From assembly GCA_036555035.1 (NCBI GenBank), contig DATBMB010000070.1, positions 1 through 5,929 of the forward strand: DNA of 5,929 bases. Reading direction: 5' to 3'. Below, piece by piece: positions 1 to 5,032 of this stretch (within the stretch, counting starts at the first letter, position 1; every line of letters starts with the position of its first letter). The DNA comes from SG8-41 sp036555035 (lineage in GTDB: Bacteria; Pseudomonadota; Gammaproteobacteria; Burkholderiales; SG8-41). Position numbers and translations under genes: made by a program. The notes under the pieces are model-generated. The model saw only the letters and a program-made list of their open reading frames with translations. It was not told the DNA's origin and made no database searches.

Positions 1-248
1 CCGCGCCAGGCGGGACGGTCGAGAATCGGCGCGAGCACGTCCACGGCGACGTGGCCGCCGGTCGCCGCGCAATAGGGAAGGCCGAGAAAGACGATGAGCG
101 CCATCGCGAGCTCGGTCATCTCGTAGGCGCCGAGAAACGGCAGGCGCAGCACGTAGCGCATCACGACGTCGAACGCGATGAGCCCCATGAGGCCCAGCAG
201 CACGACGCCCCCGCCGAGGGCGAGCACGCGCAGCGCGCGGTCAAACAT
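1..248 (-). CDS. dctQ: TRAP transporter small permease, DctQ family (N-terminal part, cut by window edge)
   Basis: This is the small membrane subunit of a tripartite ATP-independent periplasmic (TRAP) transporter; in this family it works with the large permease DctM and the periplasmic binding protein DctP. Only the first 82 codons are inside the window. The translation starts MFDRALRVLALGG. It shows a first hydrophobic segment at about residues 8-31, a charged FDVVMRYVLR turn typical of DctQ, a second hydrophobic segment at about residues 45-62, and then GGHVAVDVLAP, matching the family's 'gH-x-x-VD' signature. The ATG at 248 is the only sensible start, because the same frame hits the dctP stop 24 nt upstream. 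The Shine-Dalgarno sequence is weak (GCAGG, 11 nt away), so translation may depend on dctP. The family assignment is secure; the substrate is unknown. The rest of the gene, and probably dctM, lies beyond position 1. Confidence 0.9.
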   Translation of the reverse strand, partial: MFDRALRVLALGGGVVLLGLMGLIAFDVVMRYVLRLPFLGAYEMTELAMALIVFLGLPYCAATGGHVAVDVLAPILDRPAWR

Positions 249-272
249 GAATGCCGGCCTGCAGGAGGTGAA

Positions 273-1283
273 TTAGCCCGAGTAGCCGGCCCGCTTCAGC
301 ATCTCCCGCGCGGGAATACCCTTGGCCTCCATCTCCTTCACCCACTCGTCGATGATCGGCCGCAGCACGTTGCCGATGCGCTTCTGCTCTGCGTCGGACA
401 GGGTCACCACGTCGGCCTTGCCGCGAACGCTGTCCACGCCTTCCTCCGCGCGCTTGATGTAGACCGCGGTCGCCTTGAGGCTCAATTGCCGCCCGGAGAG
501 CCGGTCGATGGCGGCCCGCGCCTGCGGTGAGAGGCTGTCGTACTTCTTCTTGTTCATCGCGACAAGGAACGAGGATCGCCCGAAAATCGGCCCGGAGATG
601 GTGAACCCCTTGGCCACCTCGCCGAGGCGGAAATCGAGAATGGTGGTGAACGGCACCATCGCACCGTCCATGGTGCCGCGCTCGAGCCCCGGATAGACCT
701 GGGTGATCGGCACAGCGATCGGGACGGCTCCCATCGCGAGCAGCTGCTTCGCCTGCTGCGCCGAGGGCGCGCGCATGCGCAGCCCCTTCAGCTCGTCCAT
801 CGAGCGCATCGCCTTGCCGCGGAACATCAACCCGGCGTCCTCGGCGCCCCACAGCGCGATCACCTTCAGGCCCTCGTACTCCGGCAGGAGATAGGGATCG
901 AGCACGTCCCACATCATGTTGGTGGCAGCGAGGCCGTCCGGCTTGAGTCCCGGCAGCTCGATCAACTGCGTGCGCGGCAACGCCGCCGAGGTATAGCCCG
1001 GCAGCGTGAAGACGAGATCCACCACGCCTTCCTGCGCCTGCCGGAACAGCTCCGGCGGCTTGCCGCCCAGCTGCATCGAGGGATAGAGGGTGACTTTCAC
1101 TTCCCCGTTCGTCGCCTTGGCGACCTCGTGGGCCCACGGTACGAGAATTTCCCGATAAATCACGTGCACCGGCGGCACGAACGTCGAGAGCCGCAGCTCC
1201 TGCGCGTGCGCCGAATGCACAGCGCCGGCTAGCACGGCCGTTCCCAGGATCATCGCAATGACTATGCGCGCCAGCTTGGTCAT
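273..1283 (-). CDS. dctP: TRAP transporter solute-binding protein, DctP family
   Basis: This 336-residue protein is a periplasmic solute receptor that would deliver its ligand to the DctQ/DctM membrane complex. The N-terminus is a classic Sec signal peptide: Lys3 and Arg6, a hydrophobic core at about residues 7-22, and an AHA|QE cleavage site after Ala27. The mature part has DctP family features: KVTLYPSMQLGG (63-74), GLRMRAPSAQQAKQL (168-182) with Arg171 at the position of the ligand carboxylate-binding arginine of TRAP receptors, YPGLERGTMDGAMVP (197-211), and MNKKKYDSLSPQARAAI (243-259). Family members are usually about 320-340 residues, so it is full length. The ATG at 1283 follows a strong AGGAGG with a 5-nt spacer. 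dctQ begins 24 nt downstream. The retained arginine suggests a carboxylate ligand by family analogy, but the ligand itself cannot be named. Confidence 0.95.
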   Translation of the reverse strand: MTKLARIVIAMILGTAVLAGAVHSAHAQELRLSTFVPPVHVIYREILVPWAHEVAKATNGEVKVTLYPSMQLGGKPPELFRQAQEGVVDLVFTLPGYTSAALPRTQLIELPGLKPDGLAATNMMWDVLDPYLLPEYEGLKVIALWGAEDAGLMFRGKAMRSMDELKGLRMRAPSAQQAKQLLAMGAVPIAVPITQVYPGLERGTMDGAMVPFTTILDFRLGEVAKGFTISGPIFGRSSFLVAMNKKKYDSLSPQARAAIDRLSGRQLSLKATAVYIKRAEEGVDSVRGKADVVTLSDAEQKRIGNVLRPIIDEWVKEMEAKGIPAREMLKRAGYSG

Positions 1284-1288
1284 ACCTG

Positions 1289-1295
1289 CCTCCTC
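1289..1295 (-). promoter_or_regulatory. Strong Shine-Dalgarno site for dctP
   Basis: GAGGAGG on the minus strand lies 5 nt before the dctP ATG at 1283, an almost ideal site and spacing. It predicts efficient translation of the binding protein, in contrast to the poor site before dctQ. That fits the usual excess of binding protein over permease in TRAP systems. Confidence 0.8.
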
Positions 1296-1306
1296 GCGTG
1301 TGGTGG

Positions 1307-1326
1307 CCGCCGCGACATCGCGGCAG
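1307..1326 (-). repeat. GC-rich stem-loop in the dctP leader
   Basis: On the minus strand a GC-only 6-bp stem (GCCGCG with CGCGGC) closes an ATGT loop, and the stem extends to 8 bp with one T-G wobble. It lies 11 nt upstream of the dctP Shine-Dalgarno site. No T-tract follows, so it is not an intrinsic terminator. It could stabilise the dctP message end or tune translation; that role is inferred. Confidence 0.45.
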
Positions 1327-1355
1327 CCCGTTGATATTCGGATCGTCGGCGCAGG

Positions 1356-1371
1356 CGCGGCCTAGGCCGCG
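1356..1371. repeat. 16-bp perfect palindrome across the stop of the substrate-binding-like gene
   Basis: CGCGGCCTAGGCCGCG is a perfect inverted repeat centred on the TAG stop (1362-1364) of the substrate-binding-like gene. As RNA it can form a 6-bp GC stem with a CUAG loop on either strand. No run of T follows in either direction, so a standard terminator is not supported. It may be an mRNA-stabilising or attenuating hairpin between this gene and dctP, or a by-product of GC-rich coding sequence. Confidence 0.45.
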
Positions 1372-2240
1372 AGCGAGACGATCGAGTCCTCGTAGCGTCC
1401 TGCGCCCATGCCGCCCTCCGGGAACAGGTTGCGCTCGGCGATCCAGCGGAAGGATGCCTCGAACGTTTCCTTGGTGTAGGGCTCGAACACGATGCGCTCG
1501 CCCGGCCCCCAGCGGCCCGTGTCGATCTCGCCGAGGAAGCGCGCCGGGAATTCCTTGCGATAGAAATGCGTGTAGAGCTCGGGGCGCAGGTCAATGTCGC
1601 GCTGGGCCTTCTTCAGCGCCCGGAAGTACTTGCGGATGTCCTCGGGATCGGGGTCGCCGCTGATCATCGAGGCCATCATGAACGTGGTGTCGATGATCTT
1701 GCGGAAGCCCAGCTGCTCGAGGAAATAGTAGGGACCGCTGAAGACACCGACCGCGGGCACCTTGCGGTCGATCAGCAGCTCCATGCGCCGGAACAGCAGC
1801 CCGTCGGCGAAGGAGAGCTTGATGTCCGCGAGCGGCAGGTACTGCTCGAGAGCCTGGATCGTCGAGTAGTGGCTGCCGGACTGGAAGCCGACCGAGATCG
1901 GCACGCCCTTGAGCTCGGCGGGGTGGCGGACCGGGGACTCGGGCGCGACGAAGATGCCGGAAGGCGAGACCGAGTAGGCGTCGGCGTAGAGCTTGCCGTG
2001 GCCGTTGGAGGCGGCAACGTTTACCGTCCAGTGGCAGGCACCGCTGACATCGCAGGTGCGCCCCTGCTCGAAGCTCTGGTAGGCGCCGATCTTGTCGGGC
2101 GTCGTGTGCGTCCTGGCGACGTCTCCCGGACCCAGCGCCTCGCGGAACTCGTAATCGAGCCCTTCGGCCTTGAAGTAGCCCTTCTCCTCGGCGACCCACT
2201 CCTGCAACCGGAAGTGCGGCGAAATGACGAACTTGCCCAT
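1362..2240 (-). CDS. NMT1/THI5-like substrate-binding-fold protein without signal peptide
   Basis: This 292-residue protein resembles ABC substrate-binding proteins of the NMT1/THI5 (NitT/TauT, SsuA-like) superfamily. The N-terminal FRLQEWVAEEKGYFKAEGLDY (from residue 10) matches the family's 'vAeekGyFk-x-eGLd' opening, and VGFQSGSHYSTIQALEQYL (117-135) matches the hinge and ligand-loop region. I start it at the ATG at 2240, which has AGGAGG 5 nt upstream and sits in a separate leader. An in-frame ATG at 2330 would add 30 polar residues without a Shine-Dalgarno sequence and without a hydrophobic signal. From either start there is no Sec, Tat or lipoprotein signal, so the product looks cytoplasmic, and no ABC permease or ATPase is next to it. 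Superfamily relatives without signals include enzymes (THI5-type pyrimidine synthases, 4,5-dihydroxyphthalate decarboxylase, MqnA/MqnD). Cys63 and the Cys69-His70 pair are visible; their role is unknown. The fold is fairly sure, the function open. Confidence 0.8.
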   Translation of the reverse strand: MGKFVISPHFRLQEWVAEEKGYFKAEGLDYEFREALGPGDVARTHTTPDKIGAYQSFEQGRTCDVSGACHWTVNVAASNGHGKLYADAYSVSPSGIFVAPESPVRHPAELKGVPISVGFQSGSHYSTIQALEQYLPLADIKLSFADGLLFRRMELLIDRKVPAVGVFSGPYYFLEQLGFRKIIDTTFMMASMISGDPDPEDIRKYFRALKKAQRDIDLRPELYTHFYRKEFPARFLGEIDTGRWGPGERIVFEPYTKETFEASFRWIAERNLFPEGGMGAGRYEDSIVSLAA

Positions 2241-2245
2241 GGCTT

Positions 2246-2251
2246 CCTCCT
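2246..2251 (-). promoter_or_regulatory. Shine-Dalgarno site that fixes the start at 2240
   Basis: AGGAGG on the minus strand lies 5 nt before the ATG at 2240. This decides the start of the substrate-binding-like gene over the longer in-frame ATG at 2330, which has no such site. It supports the conclusion that the protein lacks a signal peptide. Confidence 0.8.
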
Positions 2252-2276
2252 GCCCGGCGCGGCTGCCGGCGGGGAA

Positions 2277-2305
2277 AATGTAACCGCACGGCCCGCGGAA
2301 ATCAA
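2277..2305 (-). promoter_or_regulatory. Candidate sigma70-type promoter for the second gene block
   Basis: On the minus strand TTGATT (2305-2300) is followed after exactly 17 nt by TACATT (2282-2277). Each hexamer matches the consensus at four of six positions. This is the most AT-rich spot in the gap between the MFS gene and the substrate-binding-like gene, and it would give a leader of about 30 nt before the ATG at 2240. It would let the substrate-binding-like gene and perhaps the TRAP genes be expressed apart from the upstream four-gene block. Short promoter matches can arise by chance, so confidence is moderate. Confidence 0.45.
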
Positions 2306-2348
2306 AGCGGCGTCCGATGCTGCACTGCAACGAGCCCCGGGGCGCCCA

Positions 2349-3569
2349 TCAGCCGCGGCGCGCGTAGATGAATCGCGCCACCGGCGCGAGCACGCCGAAG
2401 ATGCCGATGCTCGCAAATGCCAGCCCCCAGGCGAGAAGGCTGCGGTTGCCGCCCGCGAGATCGAGCACGGCGCCGAACACGAGCGGCGCGAAGAAGGCGG
2501 AGCTGAAGCCGACGAAGGAATAGGTCGCCATCGTTGCGCCGCGCTCGTCGGGATGGGCGGCCGCCACCGCGCCCGCCGTCAGCGCGGCGGAGTCGCCGAG
2601 CATCAGGCCGTAATGCACGCACATGATGAGGAACACCAGCATCCACGGCGCCGCGGCGGTATAGCCCAGGACGCACGCAAGGAGGCCGGACGCGGTCATG
2701 AACGTGAAGATCACGCGCGTGCGGCCGAAGCGCAGCGCGAGCTCGTTGCCCGAGATGCTCATCACCGGCCCGAGCAGGTTGATCAGCGCCGCGAGCGTCG
2801 CCGCGCCCACCCACATCGGCGCATCCGCGGGCTGCAGCGACGCCGTGAAGACGAGAAACGCCACCATCCACGAGCGCTGGCCGAACAGCTCGTAGTTGTG
2901 AGCCGAGTAGCCGAGGATGTAGGGCAGCGTCCTGCGGTTCCTCAGCACCGGCCGGAAATCGAGCAGCGCCGGCGCCGGCTGGCCGGGCGGGCGCGTGCGT
3001 CCGCGGGGCATGGCGAGGCTGACGATAACCCCCGCGGCCAGCGGCCCGACCGCGCCCCAGGCAAACGCCGCCTGCCAGCCCCAGGACGCGCCGACCCAGC
3101 CGCTCGCCAGGATGGACAGCGTCGAGCCGATGCCGAAGGTCGCGGTGTAGAAGGCGACGGCGCGCGACTGCCTCGCCCCTTCGAGGAGATCCGCCAGCAT
3201 CTTCAGTCCCGGCATGTAGGTCCCGCCGAGCCCGGCGCCGATCAGGAACTGGAAGACGAGCGCGCTCGCGAGCCCGCCGGCGAAGAGCCAGAAGCCCGCG
3301 GCGCCCGCGCACGAGAGCAGGCACGCGGCGAGATAGACGCGGCGGGCGTCCACGCGGTCGGTGAGGCTCGTGAGGATCGGCGTCGCCGCCACGTAGCCGG
3401 CGTAGTAGACGCCGCTCACCAGGCCCGCCTCCGAGTTGGATAGCCCCCACTCGAGCTGCAGCGTCGGCAGCAGCGTGGTGTACGCCGCGAAGCCGGTCAT
3501 GCTGAAGGCTTCCGCGCCGCACATGAGCAGCGTCAGCTGGACCGGGGTCAGCCGGGATGCTGCGCTCAT
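2349..3569 (-). CDS. Major facilitator superfamily (MFS) transporter
   Basis: This 406-residue inner-membrane carrier has the hydrophobic pattern of a 12-helix MFS protein. A motif A equivalent, TSLTDRVDARRV (67-78), lies in the loop between helices 2 and 3. A polar central loop at about 188-214 separates the halves, and GNELALRFGRTRVI (274-287) is the matching loop in the second half. HNYELFGQRSWMVAFLVF (224-241) and DERGATMATYSFVG (341-354) are typical of bacterial MFS exporters and organic-anion carriers. The start at 3569 gives a normal short cytoplasmic N-terminus, but no Shine-Dalgarno sequence precedes it. It begins 22 nt after the stop of the SGNH esterase gene, so reinitiation within an operon is likely. 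Length is normal for a 12-helix member. The substrate and direction of transport cannot be told from sequence; the neighbouring flavoprotein and esterase suggest it handles their substrate or product, which is inference. Confidence 0.93.
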   Translation of the reverse strand: MSAASRLTPVQLTLLMCGAEAFSMTGFAAYTTLLPTLQLEWGLSNSEAGLVSGVYYAGYVAATPILTSLTDRVDARRVYLAACLLSCAGAAGFWLFAGGLASALVFQFLIGAGLGGTYMPGLKMLADLLEGARQSRAVAFYTATFGIGSTLSILASGWVGASWGWQAAFAWGAVGPLAAGVIVSLAMPRGRTRPPGQPAPALLDFRPVLRNRRTLPYILGYSAHNYELFGQRSWMVAFLVFTASLQPADAPMWVGAATLAALINLLGPVMSISGNELALRFGRTRVIFTFMTASGLLACVLGYTAAAPWMLVFLIMCVHYGLMLGDSAALTAGAVAAAHPDERGATMATYSFVGFSSAFFAPLVFGAVLDLAGGNRSLLAWGLAFASIGIFGVLAPVARFIYARRG

Positions 3570-3591
3570 GCTGCGCGCGGGGCCCGACCGT

Positions 3592-4209
3592 TCAGATTGC
3601 GCCCGCTTTCTTCAGCAGCTCGGCGATGGCCTCGGCCATGCGGCGGTAGCCCTTGGCGTTGGGATGGATGGGGTCGGCCTTCATGTCGAGCTGGTGCAGG
3701 ACCTCGGTCACTACGTTGCCCTCGTACGGAATGCCGAACTCCTTCGCCACCTCGGCGTAGAACGCCGGCGCGCTGGTGATGAGCGCGGGCTTGGGCACGC
3801 CCACCAGCACCACCGCAATGCCGCGCGCCCGGATCGTCCTGACGATCTCGGCGAGGTTCTTCCTGACCTGCGCCTCCTCCACCCGGCGCAGCATGTCGTT
3901 GCCCCCGAGGCACACGATCATGAGGGCCGGTCGGTGTTCCTCGATCACCCGCGGCAGGCGCGCGAGCCCCTGCCCGGTGACCTCTCCCGGCACGCCGGCC
4001 CGCACCACCTTGCGCCCGATCAGCTGCGCCAGCACCGCGGGATAGCTCTCGGACTCGGCGGCTCCCGTGCCGTAGGTGAGGCTGTCGCCGAAAGCGACGA
4101 TGACTTCATCCGGCGCGACCGCCGCGACGCGCGGTACCCGCTCCCCGCAGCCCGCCAGACCGGCCGCGACAAGGAGACATGCGGCGAGGAAGCGCGACCG
4201 TCCGGTCAC
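3592..4209 (-). CDS. SGNH/GDSL-family esterase (TesA-like), predicted lipoprotein
   Basis: This 205-residue protein belongs to the SGNH hydrolases, close to TesA-type arylesterase/acyl-CoA thioesterase enzymes. All four blocks are visible: VAFGDSLTYGTG (38-49) with nucleophile Ser43, Gly75 in RAGVPGEVT (70-78), LGGNDM (101-106) with Asn104, and ADPIHPNAKG (178-187) with the Asp179/His182 pair, so it should be an active ester or thioester hydrolase. The N-terminus is Arg-rich, followed by a hydrophobic run and a lipobox, LAGC (18-21). This predicts lipidation on Cys21; Gly at the next position favours sorting to the outer membrane. I start it at the GTG at 4209 because it gives a complete signal peptide, has GGAG 7 nt upstream, and forms a GTGA overlap with the stop of the preceding gene, implying translational coupling. 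The open frame continues upstream to 4797, but that part is in the shadow of the neighbouring gene. The natural substrate is unknown. Confidence 0.9.
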   Translation of the reverse strand: MTGRSRFLAACLLVAAGLAGCGERVPRVAAVAPDEVIVAFGDSLTYGTGAAESESYPAVLAQLIGRKVVRAGVPGEVTGQGLARLPRVIEEHRPALMIVCLGGNDMLRRVEEAQVRKNLAEIVRTIRARGIAVVLVGVPKPALITSAPAFYAEVAKEFGIPYEGNVVTEVLHQLDMKADPIHPNAKGYRRMAEAIAELLKKAGAI

Positions 4210-5018
4210 GCCTTCGCTCCGGAGGCGCGCCGGATGAAAGCGAGCGTTTCCGCGGCGCACCGGTCGGCGTCGCTCGCGGCAACGTGATAGGAGTTGCCCG
4301 GCAGCACCAGCAGCTCGGAGCGCGGGATCATCCGCTGCCACGCGCGCACTTCCTCGACTGTCCCGAGCGCGCTGCCCTCGGTGGTGATGACGAGGGTGGG
4401 ACAGCGGATCCGCGGCAGCGCGCTGGTGATGTCCGCATCGGCGATCGTCGGCATGAAGCCGACCTGGGTGGAAACGGCGGTGCGCCCCATGAACCGTATC
4501 CACCACTCGAGCCCTTCCGGCGGGAAGCGGCTGCCGAGCCGGCCCGTCATGGTCCGGCGCGCCCAGTGCTCGACGCCCTTGCTCTCGAATTCCTCGATGA
4601 GGTCCGCGCGCTGCCCGACGCCGCGCTTGGGCACCGGCGTGCCGGCGAGCGTCAGGGTCAGGACCCGGTCGGCGTGGCGCGCCGCGAAATGGCGGGCGAT
4701 GGTGCCGCCGATCTTGGCCGCGACCACGTGGAAGCGCGCGGCGCCGAGCGCGTCCGCGAGGGCAATGTAATCGTCGCAGATGCGGTCGAGCGTCCACGGA
4801 AAATCGCGTGGCATCGGAGTGGAGGCGCCGAAGCCGCGCATGTCCGGGCGCACCACCCGGTAGTGGCGCGCGAGGTGCGGCACCCAGCCGAACCAGGCCT
4901 TGCCGCTCTCGGCGTTGCCGTGGAACATCAGTATCGTCTGCGGCTCGCGCCAGGGATCGCTGTAGTCGTCCACGACGTAATGGAGCTCGCAGTCGGGAGA
5001 AACGCGAAGAGCGGGCAC
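4206..5018 (-). CDS. Alpha/beta-hydrolase-fold protein with Lys at the nucleophile position
   Basis: This 270-residue protein has a clear alpha/beta-hydrolase layout resembling enol-lactonase or haloperoxidase-type members: ILMFHGNAESG (29-39, oxyanion-hole region), VVRPDMRGFGAST (55-67), a helical cap around 135-185, CPTLVITTEG (206-215), and LLVLPGNSYHVAAS (236-249) with His245. The nucleophile elbow, usually G-x-S-x-G before a 'GGtiA' helix, reads VVAAKIGGTIARHF (98-111), so Lys102 replaces Ser. The usual acid after the CPTLVI strand also seems lost, with Gly215-Ser216 where Asp is expected by eye alignment. It may be non-hydrolytic or use different chemistry. No signal peptide is present, so it is probably cytoplasmic. 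The GTG at 5018 is the first usable start after the upstream stop, with GGGGGA 6 nt before it. It sits 14 nt after the oxidoreductase gene and overlaps the SGNH gene by 4 nt. The fold is sure, the activity is not. Confidence 0.88.
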   Translation of the reverse strand: MPALRVSPDCELHYVVDDYSDPWREPQTILMFHGNAESGKAWFGWVPHLARHYRVVRPDMRGFGASTPMPRDFPWTLDRICDDYIALADALGAARFHVVAAKIGGTIARHFAARHADRVLTLTLAGTPVPKRGVGQRADLIEEFESKGVEHWARRTMTGRLGSRFPPEGLEWWIRFMGRTAVSTQVGFMPTIADADITSALPRIRCPTLVITTEGSALGTVEEVRAWQRMIPRSELLVLPGNSYHVAASDADRCAAETLAFIRRASGAKA

Positions 5019-5032
5019 GGCGGATCCCCCGG

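Noticed and set aside
261..275. AGGAGGTGA on the plus strand as a ribosome binding site for a plus-strand gene.
   Set aside because: No start codon lies at a proper distance downstream, and the plus frames there encode nothing recognisable.
1284..1361. A possible -10 box (TATCAA) for a separate dctP promoter.
   Set aside because: No -35-like hexamer is found 16-18 nt upstream, so a dedicated promoter is not supported.
2241..2330. A longer start (ATG at 2330) for the substrate-binding-like gene.
   Set aside because: It has no Shine-Dalgarno sequence, adds a polar, non-signal N-terminus, and would overlap the likely promoter. The ATG at 2240 has an ideal site.
2334..2347. Overlapping palindromes GCCCCGGGGC and GGGCGCCC just after the MFS stop, considered as a terminator.
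   Set aside because: They have no real loop and no following T-tract, and such short GC palindromes are common in this composition.
1566..3443. A 625-codon open frame on the plus strand.
   Set aside because: It lies antisense to the substrate-binding-like and MFS genes, its translation is a low-complexity Arg/Ala/Glu/Gly-rich string with no domain, and long antisense frames are expected in GC-rich genes.
4210..4797. Upstream extension of the SGNH esterase frame to an ATG at 4797.
   Set aside because: The extension is an out-of-frame shadow of the alpha/beta-hydrolase gene. The lipoprotein signal peptide begins at the GTG at 4209.
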